DNA from: Clostridia bacterium
GTDB taxonomy: Bacteria; Bacillota; Clostridia; Oscillospirales; Butyricicoccaceae
DNA length: 6,376 nucleotides
Assembly (NCBI GenBank): GCA_017407765.1
Contig: JAFQVZ010000131.1
Coordinates: 1 to 6,376 of the forward strand
Direction of reading: 5' to 3'
Made by a program: the position numbers and the translations under genes. This document shows positions 1 to 5,791 of this stretch, piece by piece. A model generated the notes under the pieces. It was not told where the DNA came from, made no database searches, and saw only the letters and a program-made list of their open reading frames with translations. Within the stretch, counting starts at the first letter, position 1. The number at the start of each line of letters is the position of its first letter.

Positions 1-624
1 CTTGGCCCCGACCACAGCTTTGAAGAGGGCGAAGCCGTCCTCAACGACTGCCTGCGTGAAGACGCCCTTAATCTTATCAACAACCATATTCTCATGCACA
101 GCGCAGGCTATCTCGTCAACACCATCCGCGGCATCCTGAAGGATATGGAGATAACCCCCGACGAGCGCGAGACTCCCCACGGCACCCTCTTCTCCTTCGG
201 TCTCCTCTCGGATGACGAAAAGGTGTGCTCCGATTTTTCGATCCTCGCCGCACGCAATGCCATGGACTACACCATCCGCGCATATTTCCCCTGCATCGTC
301 GACCAGAAGTATGCCATGCCGGTAACCCTGCTTTGCAACAAGCTCTACGGCAAGATCCCCATGGGCTGCTGCATCTTCTATGATGCCGAAGACAGCGCCC
401 CCTTCGGCTCGAATATCTCCATCAACTTCGGCCATCGCCTTGATTCTCGCGGAAGTATGAACCCCGACCTTTTCAAGGCGCTTATCTACACCATGTTTGC
501 GGCTATCGAGAAGCTGAATCCCATTGTCAGCCGCTATGCGGTGGGCAAGCTCAACCGTACCGAGCGAAATGAACCGGCAGATGCCTGCCATGCCATTATT
601 AAGGATATGGAGGAATATCTTTAA
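1..624 (+). CDS. 5'-truncated hypothetical protein, possibly YbjN-like
   Basis: The reading frame is open from the first base of the window (in-frame codons begin CTT GGC CCC) to TAA at 622-624, so at least 207 residues are present and the true start lies upstream. The internal Met at 94 is not taken as the start because clean coding sequence continues to the left of it. The protein is soluble, with no membrane segment. The central part (DYTIRAYFP, then LLCNKLYGKIPMGCCIF, then a hydrophobic strand and a C-terminal helix starting NPDLFKALIYTM) resembles the layout of YbjN/type III secretion chaperone-like proteins: beta strands, an 'N-L/K-L...P-G-F' turn, and a closing helix. That is a fold-level impression, not a firm family assignment. 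Function is unknown. It is followed at once by a strong terminator, so it ends its transcription unit. The codon pattern (C/T-ending, GC-rich) matches the spoVA genes. Confidence 0.8.
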   Translation, partial: LGPDHSFEEGEAVLNDCLREDALNLINNHILMHSAGYLVNTIRGILKDMEITPDERETPHGTLFSFGLLSDDEKVCSDFSILAARNAMDYTIRAYFPCIVDQKYAMPVTLLCNKLYGKIPMGCCIFYDAEDSAPFGSNISINFGHRLDSRGSMNPDLFKALIYTMFAAIEKLNPIVSRYAVGKLNRTERNEPADACHAIIKDMEEYL

Positions 625-629
625 AATAA

Positions 630-662
630 TTCACATCAACAGCCGCCCAATGGGCGGCTTTT
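630..662 (+). repeat. Direct repeat copy 1 (terminator plus leader)
   Basis: Copy 1 consists of TTCACATCAA, one variable base, AGCCGCCCAA, then TGGGCGGCTTTT. It matches 1238-1271 except for one substitution (C/A at 640) and one A insertion in the loop of the other copy. The ten identical bases before the hairpin are not needed for termination, so the two copies look related by duplication. Confidence 0.75.
641..662 (+). terminator. Rho-independent terminator of the first gene
   Basis: An 8-bp perfect stem, AGCCGCCC (641-648) with GGGCGGCT (652-659), closes a 3-nt AAT loop and runs into a short T-tract (659-662). It lies 16 bases after the stop codon of the upstream gene. A near-identical copy lies at 1238-1271. 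Confidence 0.88.
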
Positions 663-705
663 AGCCTTCAGTTTTTCCATCGCCTTCTTTCATCGAATTA
701 TCATA

Positions 706-734
706 TTGACACGATAATATGGGCGAATTATACT
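706..734 (+). promoter_or_regulatory. Sigma-A promoter of the Ig-like membrane protein gene
   Basis: The -35 box TTGACA (706-711, 6/6) and -10 box TATACT (729-734, 5/6) are exactly 17 bp apart. A second perfect TATAAT overlaps at 734-739. The -10 sits in a perfect 13-bp palindrome, ATTATA-C-TATAAT (727-739). The -35 is flanked by an inverted repeat, ATTATC (697-702) and GATAAT (713-718). The expected transcript start, near 741-745, leaves a leader of about 35-40 nt before the TTG start. Confidence 0.85.
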
Positions 735-780
735 ATAATAGTACAAAAACGATTTGGGGATAACAGAAAGGAGCGTAACA

Positions 781-1233
781 TTGACTAAGAAAACGATAAC
801 AATCATCCTTGATCTGCTTTTAGCAGGTTTTATTGTGCTCTTCCTCTTTCTGAAACCCGTTTTCATAGGCGAGCCATCAGGAATGAAAGAAGACTTTTTC
901 GCTCCTCCCGGAGTAAGCCTGACTCCAGAACAACAAGAATACAAGAGCAATTTAAAGTCTGTGAAATGTGTTCTGAAAAATGAAAGCTCACAAGACTACG
1001 CCTATGTTATGGCCTATCGTTTGGAATATGAGAAAAACGGCGTATGGCATACTGCTATCGGCGAATACAGAAGCAACGATCCAAGAGAAATACTCAAAGG
1101 TTGTTTAAGGGGGTCATCGGTCGAGCTTGACCTTTCCATGGAACCCTTCGGCAGATATTTCAGAAAAGGGAAATACAGGATCCTCTTCAATGTGGACTAT
1201 GATATTTCAGTCTGTGAGTTTGAAGTAAACTGA
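781..1233 (+). CDS. Membrane-anchored protein with Ig-like domain
   Basis: The product has 150 residues and starts at TTG 781. The start was chosen because AAAGGAG (767-773) lies 7 nt upstream; an in-frame TTG at 754 has no ribosome binding site. The N-terminus is a basic TKK followed by a hydrophobic segment at about residues 5-24, probably an uncleaved signal anchor, with no lipobox Cys. The rest is predicted to be extracytoplasmic and beta-rich. The pattern 'Y-R-L-E-Y-E-K-N-G-V-W', a later serine-rich turn, then 'PFGRYFRKGKYRILF' is typical of Firmicute immunoglobulin-like domains whose last strands read 'yG.l..GkYRi'. The specific function is unknown. It is a single-gene unit with its own strong promoter and terminator. 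Base composition differs from its neighbours (about 35-42% GC in three 60-base lines counted, against about 55-57%), which suggests a separate origin, perhaps horizontal transfer. Confidence 0.88.
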   Translation: MTKKTITIILDLLLAGFIVLFLFLKPVFIGEPSGMKEDFFAPPGVSLTPEQQEYKSNLKSVKCVLKNESSQDYAYVMAYRLEYEKNGVWHTAIGEYRSNDPREILKGCLRGSSVELDLSMEPFGRYFRKGKYRILFNVDYDISVCEFEVN

Positions 1234-1237
1234 ATAT

Positions 1238-1271
1238 TTCACATCAAAAGCCGCCCAAATGGGCGGCTTTT
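1238..1271 (+). repeat. Direct repeat copy 2 (terminator plus leader)
   Basis: This is the second copy of the 33/34-base element at 630-662, in the same orientation. It is identical in TTCACATCAA, AGCCGCCCAA and TGGGCGGCTTTT. Together the copies bracket the AT-rich gene at 781-1233 and its promoter. Confidence 0.75.
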
Positions 1272-1273
1272 TT
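1246..1273. terminator. Bidirectional terminator shared by Ig-like gene and spoVAE
   Basis: The stem AAAAGCCGCCC (1246-1256) pairs with GGGCGGCTTTT (1261-1271) across a 4-nt AAAT loop. It has six Ts on the plus strand (1268-1273) and four Ts on the minus strand, so it can stop transcription from both converging genes. The spoVAE stop codon (1275-1273 on the minus strand) abuts its T-tract, showing how tightly the convergent genes are packed. Confidence 0.9.
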
Positions 1274-1629
1274 CAGCTCTTTGGTTTTGATTTAAAAATA
1301 AGCGCCCCCAGCAGCGAAAAGAACACCGCTGCCGAGATGCCGCCTGCCGCGGCAGTAAGCCCCCCGGTCAGCGCGCCGACTATGCCATACTGGTCAACGG
1401 CGGTCTCGACCCCCTTGGCCATGGTGTACCCAAACCCGAACAGCGGGGTGGTGGCTCCGCAGCCGCCCCATTCGACTATCGGCTCGTATACGCCGATAGC
1501 CGTCAGGATGACACCCAGTACAACATAGCTTGTCAGAATCCTCGCCGGGGTCAGCCTCGTTCGGTCGATGAGCACCTGCGACAGGGCGCAGATAATGCCG
1601 CCGCAGATAAAGGCTCTGATATATTCCAT
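1273..1629 (-). CDS. spoVAE: Stage V sporulation protein AE (SpoVAEb type)
   Basis: This is a 118-residue integral membrane protein, the usual SpoVAEb length. It is a component of the SpoVA complex in the spore inner membrane, which carries Ca-dipicolinic acid into the forespore and releases it at germination. Family features visible are an N-terminal GGIICALSQVLID helix, then LTPAR, the conserved 'GVYEP', a glycine-rich 'GGCGATTPLFGFG' loop (equivalent to the AGAGATVPITGFG of Bacillus), and a C-terminal hydrophobic stretch ending ALIFKSKPKS. About four membrane segments are expected. The start was set at ATG 1629-1627, downstream of GGAGGTGAT on the minus strand (5 nt gap). Reading on to an earlier in-frame Met at 1659 would overlap spoVAD by 31 bases. 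The start shares one base with the spoVAD stop (TGATG), so translation is probably coupled. Confidence 0.95.
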   Translation of the reverse strand: MEYIRAFICGGIICALSQVLIDRTRLTPARILTSYVVLGVILTAIGVYEPIVEWGGCGATTPLFGFGYTMAKGVETAVDQYGIVGALTGGLTAAAGGISAAVFFSLLGALIFKSKPKS

Positions 1630-2630
1630 CACATCACCTCCAGGCACACAAGGTGACATATCCCCGGGATACTCTCGCCCTGGCTGGTGGTAAGAGGGCT
1701 AAGAAGCGCGCCGGTGCCGCAGAACAGCACCCTTTTAAGGCTGCCCTTCTCCATTTCGGGCAGAATATACCCACACAGCACCGCTGCCGAGCATCCGCAG
1801 CCCGAACCGCCCGAGTGGACATCCTGCTTTTCACGGTCGAACAGCATTATTCCACAGTCTGTGTATTTCCCATCCAGATCAAGGCCTCCCGCCTTAGCCA
1901 GCTCAACCACTATATCGCGGCCTATGGCGCCGAGGTCGCCGGTGACGATCATGTCATAATCGGAAGGCTGCTCGCCGGTGGTCTTGAAATAGCTGAGTAT
2001 GGTCTCATAGGCCGACTGAGCCATAGCCGCACCCATATTTGCCGCATCGGTGACGCCGGGGTCATATATCCGCCCTGCCATCGCCCTTGTAACGGCTATT
2101 TTCTGCGGGGCTGCCGTCAGCATGACCGAGCCCGATGCGGTGGCCGTCCATTGGGCCGTGGGCGCACGCTGTCCGCCATACTGCAGCGGATAGCGATACT
2201 GCCGCTCGGCCGAACAGAAGTGGGATGATGCCGTGCAAAGAGTCTTATCCTCAAGGCCCGCCGAGATCAGCACCGACCCGAGGATCAGCGACTCGGCCAT
2301 AGTCGAGCAGGCGCCGTAGAGTCCGTAAAAACGCGTGTGCAGCTCCCTTACGGCATAGCTTGTGGACACACATTGATTAAGCAGGTCACCACCCAGTATG
2401 CACCCCACTTCGCCCGGCTGAACCCCAGCCTTGGCCATCGCCCCGGCAAGCGAGGTCTGCACCATGGCCTTTTCGGCCTGCTCCCATGTCTGTTCGCCAA
2501 AGCGGTCGTCGGCTGCCACCACATCAAACCGGCTGCCCAGCGGCCCTTCGCCCTCTTTTTTTCCTGCACAGGAGGACCATGCCAGCACATATGCCGGATT
2601 TTCGAAGAAATATACGTCATCCTTCCTCAT
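1629..2630 (-). CDS. spoVAD: Stage V sporulation protein AD
   Basis: This 333-residue soluble protein with a thiolase-like fold has close to the usual SpoVAD length (about 338). In Bacillus, SpoVAD sits on the spore inner membrane, binds dipicolinic acid and is required for its uptake into the forespore. Family signatures visible here are EGPLG (28-32), GGDLLNQ (80-86), GACST with the thiolase-site Cys108 (106-110), SSH (135-137), AERQYRYP (141-148), YGGQ, YD.I.TGDL, DCG, GGSGCGCSA, TGALLSP and GESIPGI near the C-terminus. The start at 2630 is fixed by an in-frame TGA four codons upstream; the Shine-Dalgarno AGGTGA is unusually distant (about 13 nt). It is the first gene of a two-gene minus-strand unit with spoVAE. 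A sporulation-type promoter is proposed at 2696-2668. The usual upstream partner spoVAC is not adjacent but on the other strand at 5815. Confidence 0.97.
   Translation of the reverse strand: MRKDDVYFFENPAYVLAWSSCAGKKEGEGPLGSRFDVVAADDRFGEQTWEQAEKAMVQTSLAGAMAKAGVQPGEVGCILGGDLLNQCVSTSYAVRELHTRFYGLYGACSTMAESLILGSVLISAGLEDKTLCTASSHFCSAERQYRYPLQYGGQRAPTAQWTATASGSVMLTAAPQKIAVTRAMAGRIYDPGVTDAANMGAAMAQSAYETILSYFKTTGEQPSDYDMIVTGDLGAIGRDIVVELAKAGGLDLDGKYTDCGIMLFDREKQDVHSGGSGCGCSAAVLCGYILPEMEKGSLKRVLFCGTGALLSPLTTSQGESIPGICHLVCLEVM
1631..1659 (-). promoter_or_regulatory. Inverted repeat over the spoVAE ribosome binding site
   Basis: On the minus strand TCACCT (complement of 1656-1651) can pair with AGGTGA (complement of 1639-1634), which is the core of the spoVAE Shine-Dalgarno. 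The loop is 11 nt, and the stem extends to 9 bp with two G-U pairs. The structure lies inside the last codons of spoVAD. Ribosomes finishing spoVAD would melt it, which is the usual layout for translational coupling. Confidence 0.5.
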
Positions 2631-2667
2631 TTTCCCGTTTCACTCACCTTTTGTCAGAGTATATGGC

Positions 2668-2696
2668 TATTATTTCATGATCCTCTGCCTTTATAC
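2668..2696 (-). promoter_or_regulatory. Candidate forespore (sigma-G/F type) promoter of spoVAD-AE
   Basis: On the minus strand, GTATA (complement of 2696-2692) and AATAATA (complement of 2674-2668) are separated by 17 bp. This fits the forespore sigma-G pattern GHATR-17/18-CATnHTA with one mismatch in the -10. It would start transcription about 30 nt upstream of the spoVAD ATG. No good sigma-A promoter was seen in this direction. The match is short, so the call is tentative. Confidence 0.45.
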
Positions 2697-2752
2697 GCCC
2701 GACTTTAAAACTCCGGCTTGATTTCGATACATATCCGTCAAGGAGTGTATAC

Positions 2753-2780
2753 TTGACTCACAAACACCCCACCATACTAT
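2753..2780 (+). promoter_or_regulatory. Candidate promoter of the unknown protein/LRR unit
   Basis: TTGACT (2753-2758, 5/6 to the -35 consensus) lies 16 bp from TACTAT (2775-2780, 4/6), giving a plausible sigma-A promoter about 20-25 bases before the 2802 start. The same -10 area reads CATACTATA (2773-2781), which also fits the sporulation -10 motifs CATACTA (sigma-G) and CATAnnnTA (sigma-K). However, no properly spaced -35 for those factors is evident. Confidence 0.5.
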
Positions 2781-2801
2781 ATCTTAACGGAGGAAACTAT
2801 T

Positions 2802-3353
2802 ATGACAAACTTCACAAATAACAACACATTCGCTCCCATTACTCACGAAGTCAGCCCCTTTATGACAGATCTCACCCTCGACTGCATCATCGACGATCTT
2901 CACGAAGGCACATCCTTTGCCGGCACCGCCGATGCATATTTCCGCACAAGCGAACGCAAGCTCAGCCGCGAGCTCTTCGAGCTCGCCTCTTCAAACGCAT
3001 CCCTCATAAACGGCGGCAAAACAACTCTCCCCATCCATTGGGACGGAGTTGATTTTGAGCTTACCGCCCATCTCTCTACCGATGATGACGGATGCCTCGA
3101 CCTCTTCTATTTCCGTTGGGAGCCTCAGGACTGCAGCCGATATGCCGAAGGCCAGAGCTTCGATGATATCACCGCTTCCGAAACACCCTTCGGCCAGCTG
3201 GTCGAACGCGAGGAAGGCTCCGATCGCTTCTGGTATCAGGCCCTCTACCTTCCCACACTTTATACCCCCGAGTTCTTCACCGCTGTCCTCTGCGGCGCGA
3301 TCGAAGAGACCGCTTACTACATCCACCGTCTCGAAAAGGAATGCCGCATTTAA
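2802..3353 (+). CDS. Hypothetical protein, 183 aa
   Basis: I do not recognise this family. The start at ATG 2802 is supported by CGGAGGAAA (2789-2797), with AGGA ending 8 nt upstream. The product is acidic and soluble, with no signal peptide or membrane helix. After a polar Asn/Thr-rich N-terminus it has a helical segment (residues about 20-65), beta strands (LPIHWDGVDFELTAHLS, then LDLFYFRW) and a C-terminal helix (TPEFFTAVLCGAIEETAYYIHRL). This alpha/beta layout loosely recalls type III secretion chaperone/YbjN-like folds and the first gene of the window, but I see no convincing sequence homology. It is the first gene of a plus-strand unit, with the LRR gene 36 bp downstream, and its stop codon sits in the loop of a perfect hairpin. 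The C/T-ending codon use matches the neighbours. Confidence 0.85.
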   Translation: MTNFTNNNTFAPITHEVSPFMTDLTLDCIIDDLHEGTSFAGTADAYFRTSERKLSRELFELASSNASLINGGKTTLPIHWDGVDFELTAHLSTDDDGCLDLFYFRWEPQDCSRYAEGQSFDDITASETPFGQLVEREEGSDRFWYQALYLPTLYTPEFFTAVLCGAIEETAYYIHRLEKECRI

Positions 3354-3363
3354 GCGGCATTCC
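3338..3363 (+). other. Perfect intercistronic hairpin over the stop codon
   Basis: GGAATGCCGC (3338-3347) and GCGGCATTCC (3354-3363) form a perfect 10-bp stem around a 6-nt ATTTAA loop that contains the TAA stop of the 183-aa gene. No T-tract follows, so it is not a standard terminator. It lies 12 bases before the AAAAGGAG ribosome binding site of the LRR gene. It could attenuate transcription, stabilise the upstream mRNA or mark a processing point. Confidence 0.75.
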
Positions 3364-3389
3364 CATTATCATATAAAAGGAGTGATAAC

Positions 3390-5114
3390 ATGACCGATAT
3401 GGCCCTCATCTATAAAGATGTATGGGAATATCACCTCACCGAGGGCTCGGTCGCCATCACGCGCTATAAAGGCAGCGAACGCGATGTTGTGATCCCCCGC
3501 ATGATAGAAGGCAAAGCCGTGACCGCCATTGCCGCGGCGGCTTTTCTTGATTGTTCCCATATCAAAAGCATCATCATTCCCGACACCGTTTATTATATCG
3601 GCCCCTATGCCTTCAAGGGCTGCCGCGAGCTTTCTGCCGTGACTCTGCCCGACCACCTCAATTATCTGGGCGACAGTGCCTTCTGCGGCTGCCATGCCCT
3701 CGAGTCGGTCTCGCTGCCCGACAGCCTCTCGCTCATAGCCTCCGACACCTTCTGCGACTGTGTTTCGCTGGTGCGTGTCAGGCTGCCCCGCGAGCTTACA
3801 TATATAGGCGACGGCGCTTTTTCATCGTGCTTTCTGCTGAACAGGATCGCCCTGCCCGACACGGTGGAATATGTCGGCATGGAGGCATTTATGCTGACCG
3901 ACCTCGACTTTGTTTCCTTCGGGAAAAACATCCGATATATCGACGACAACGCCTTCGACAACTGCTCTTCGCTGCGTGAGGTATCTCTTCCCGAGGGCCT
4001 TGAAGACCTGGGCAGCGAGGCCTTTGCCAACTGCAGCGGCCTTATCCATGCATGCCTGCCTCTTTCCCTCACATCTATTGGCGAGGATGCCTTTATGGGC
4101 TGCCCCTCCCTCACCATCTCGGCCCCCGCCGGCAGCTATGCAGCCGAATACGCCGAGCTGAACGGCATAAACTATGCATCTGTATCTCAGGGTCTTGATT
4201 ATGACCTTCCCTTTATCTGGGGCTATGACCTTCTGCCCGACGACACCCTCAGGATCACCCATTATCACGGCCAGAGCCGCTATGCCGCCATCCCTCCCTG
4301 GATACGCGGCAAGCGCGTTTCCTCCATCGGCAGTTCGGTGTTCTCGGGCTGGGAACCCGAAGACCCCGAAGATGGCGGCCTTATCGTAATTATCCCCTCG
4401 TCGGTGCGCGATATTTCGGCTATGGCTTTTGAAGACTGCCGTTGGATCGAATATTTCGAGGTCGAGCCCGAAAGCCTCTGGTTCAGCTCACAGGGCGGTG
4501 TTCTTTATGATGCAGCCTGCCTTACCCTGGTCCGCTTCCCCACCTATCTGCCCTACTACTGCCTTAATCTTCCCAAAATGGTGAAAACCATTGGGCCTTA
4601 CGCCTTCAGCGGCTGCGCCGTCACCAGCTTTGTGCGTAATGTTCCCCGCTATCCCCTCACCGTCCGCGCCGGAAGTATGCGCGGCGCCGTCATCATCCCC
4701 GAAGGCCTTAAAACCATCAGCGACAGCGCATTTTATTCCTGTCCCGACCTCCGCACCGTGTCGCTGCCCGAAAGCGTCGACAGCCTCGGCTTCGGAGTGT
4801 TCCACTGCTGCGGCTCGCTGCGCTCGGTAACTCTGTCGCGAAATATAGAGACCATTCCCCCCTGGACCTTCGCCGCCTGCGTATCGCTGCCCGCGATCGC
4901 CCTGCCCGAAAAGGTCGGGCGAGTAGGCGACAATGCCTTCTTCCTTTGCCAATCCCTCGAAGATATCGTCGTATTCGGAAAACACACCGACATCACACCC
5001 TCGGCCATGCCCGATGCCTGCTATGATCTCACGATAACCGCTCCCAAAGGCTCGGCAGCCGAAAGCTTTGCCGCCAACGCCGGAATCACCTTCGAGCCCT
5101 TTGAGGAAAACTGA
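3390..5114 (+). CDS. BspA-type leucine-rich repeat protein, two tandem modules
   Basis: This 574-residue protein is built mainly from about 23-residue LRR_5/BspA repeats of the form 'AF.gC.sL..v.LP..v..Ig'. There are about nine in the first half and seven less regular ones in the second. Each half opens with the same cap: residues 12-50 (W-x-Y-x-L...I-T-x-Y-x-G...IP..I.GK.V..I) and 277-317 (W-G-Y-D-L...R-I-T-H-Y-H-G...IP..I.GK.V). Each half ends with a similar strand-turn motif (LTISAP.GS.A, LTITAPKGSAAE), so an internal duplication of about 265 residues is clear. The start at 3390 follows AAAAGGAG with a 7-nt gap. Unlike classical BspA proteins it has no signal peptide, membrane segment or cell-wall anchor, so it appears cytoplasmic. 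Such repeats usually bind proteins; the partner is unknown. It is probably co-transcribed with the 183-aa gene, with the C39-like peptidase 60 bp downstream. Confidence 0.95.
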   Translation: MTDMALIYKDVWEYHLTEGSVAITRYKGSERDVVIPRMIEGKAVTAIAAAAFLDCSHIKSIIIPDTVYYIGPYAFKGCRELSAVTLPDHLNYLGDSAFCGCHALESVSLPDSLSLIASDTFCDCVSLVRVRLPRELTYIGDGAFSSCFLLNRIALPDTVEYVGMEAFMLTDLDFVSFGKNIRYIDDNAFDNCSSLREVSLPEGLEDLGSEAFANCSGLIHACLPLSLTSIGEDAFMGCPSLTISAPAGSYAAEYAELNGINYASVSQGLDYDLPFIWGYDLLPDDTLRITHYHGQSRYAAIPPWIRGKRVSSIGSSVFSGWEPEDPEDGGLIVIIPSSVRDISAMAFEDCRWIEYFEVEPESLWFSSQGGVLYDAACLTLVRFPTYLPYYCLNLPKMVKTIGPYAFSGCAVTSFVRNVPRYPLTVRAGSMRGAVIIPEGLKTISDSAFYSCPDLRTVSLPESVDSLGFGVFHCCGSLRSVTLSRNIETIPPWTFAACVSLPAIALPEKVGRVGDNAFFLCQSLEDIVVFGKHTDITPSAMPDACYDLTITAPKGSAAESFAANAGITFEPFEEN

Positions 5115-5117
5115 CAA

Positions 5118-5146
5118 TTGCGCCCGTCCTACCGCTGTGCTATACT
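5118..5146 (+). promoter_or_regulatory. Extended -10 promoter before the C39-like peptidase gene
   Basis: TTGCGC (5118-5123, 3/6) lies 17 bp from TATACT (5141-5146, 5/6), and the -10 is preceded by TG-C (5138-5140), the extended -10 signature that compensates for a weak -35. It would start transcription around 5153, giving the peptidase gene and spoVAC expression independent of the LRR unit. Confidence 0.6.
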
Positions 5147-5174
5147 GAAGAAAACAAACAGGAGGAACCACCTT

Positions 5175-5759
5175 ATGTTATATCTGAATCAGCTGGATTA
5201 TCCCCATATTCCCTATAATCACAATATGGCCCACGGCGGTGTGCCCGAAGAGCGCCGCTGCGTTGCCACATCGGGCTGCGGAATGTGCTCGCTGTGCATG
5301 ATCGTCGGCAATATGACCATGGGCAGCCTGCCCCTTGAAGAATGCGTAAAGCTGACCGAAGACCTGGGCGCCAATATGGAGCTCGGCTCGAAGCTGACCA
5401 TCATAGGCCCCGCCGTTGCCGAGCGATTTGGCCTTACATACAGCAGTACCAATGACGTAAATGTTCTCATCGACCATCTGCGCCGCGGCGGCAAGGCCGT
5501 TGCCAACGTAGGCGGCGACCGCGAGGGCGGCTATATCGGCCTCTTCTCCCATGTAGGACACTATATCGTCGTCGATTCCATCGACGGAAACGAGGTCTGC
5601 ATCCTCGACCCCTCCTATAAGGAAGGCAAGTTCGACGAAGAAGGCAGGCAGGGCAAGGTAAAGGTGTGCTATCCCTACCTCTACTGCGATGTCGAGCTGC
5701 TGGCAAAGGACGTCGCCAACCGCGACCCCGGCTTCCATCTTTTCATGCGCAAAAAATAA
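5175..5759 (+). CDS. C39-like (papain-fold) cysteine peptidase domain protein
   Basis: The product has 194 residues, essentially a single peptidase C39-like domain. The catalytic set is readable: Cys35 in 'TSGCGMCSLCMI' (family pattern SGCGP..lAM), His129 in 'HVGHYIVVDSI' and Asp145 in 'ILDPSY', in the correct order and spacing for this fold. The N-terminal 'LNQLDYPHIPY' is also typical. There is no signal peptide or transmembrane segment and no ABC transporter fusion, so it is not a bacteriocin-processing exporter and is probably cytosolic. The substrate is unknown. The start at ATG 5175 was chosen because AGGAGGAA (5160-5167) lies 7 nt upstream; the in-frame ATG at 5118 lacks a ribosome binding site and would lie in the promoter. 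spoVAC follows 55 bp later with no clear terminator between, so the two are probably co-transcribed. An unusual cluster of Cys residues (29, 35, 38, 41) surrounds the active site. Confidence 0.9.
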   Translation: MLYLNQLDYPHIPYNHNMAHGGVPEERRCVATSGCGMCSLCMIVGNMTMGSLPLEECVKLTEDLGANMELGSKLTIIGPAVAERFGLTYSSTNDVNVLIDHLRRGGKAVANVGGDREGGYIGLFSHVGHYIVVDSIDGNEVCILDPSYKEGKFDEEGRQGKVKVCYPYLYCDVELLAKDVANRDPGFHLFMRKK

Positions 5760-5772
5760 GACACACGCATAA

Positions 5773-5791
5773 TCTCCACAGCTTGTGGAGA
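5773..5791 (+). other. Hairpin between peptidase gene and spoVAC
   Basis: TCTCCACA (5773-5780) and TGTGGAGA (5784-5791) form a perfect 8-bp stem around a GCT triloop. Four As, not Ts, follow, so it is unlikely to terminate plus-strand transcription by itself. It directly abuts the second hairpin at 5792-5812. Confidence 0.65.

Noticed and set aside
754..780. Upstream in-frame TTG start at 754 for the Ig-like membrane protein
   Set aside because: No Shine-Dalgarno precedes 754, and it lies within about 15 bases of the expected transcript start. TTG 781 has AAAGGAG at a 7-nt distance.
690..950. 86-aa minus-strand open frame across the promoter and start of the 781-1233 gene
   Set aside because: It runs against the strong promoter and signal-anchor coding sequence, and it is basic with no ribosome binding site or recognisable pattern.
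1653..2228. 191-aa plus-strand open frame opposite spoVAD
   Set aside because: spoVAD on the minus strand is unambiguous over its full length, and the antisense frame looks like low-complexity shadow sequence.
2747..2779. Plus-strand GTATA ... CATACTA as a sigma-G promoter
   Set aside because: The two elements are 21 bp apart instead of 17-18, so it is not called as such. Only the -10 resemblance is noted.
3540..4140. Regularly spaced similar DNA segments that could suggest a CRISPR or tandem repeat array
   Set aside because: The periodicity is about 69 bases, equal to one 23-residue LRR, and it is in frame and degenerate at the DNA level. It reflects protein repeats.
4488..5171. 227-aa minus-strand open frame opposite the second half of the LRR gene
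   Set aside because: Its Gly/Ala-rich composition follows from the complement of repeated LRR codons. It has no ribosome binding site or recognisable motif, and the plus strand is clearly coding.
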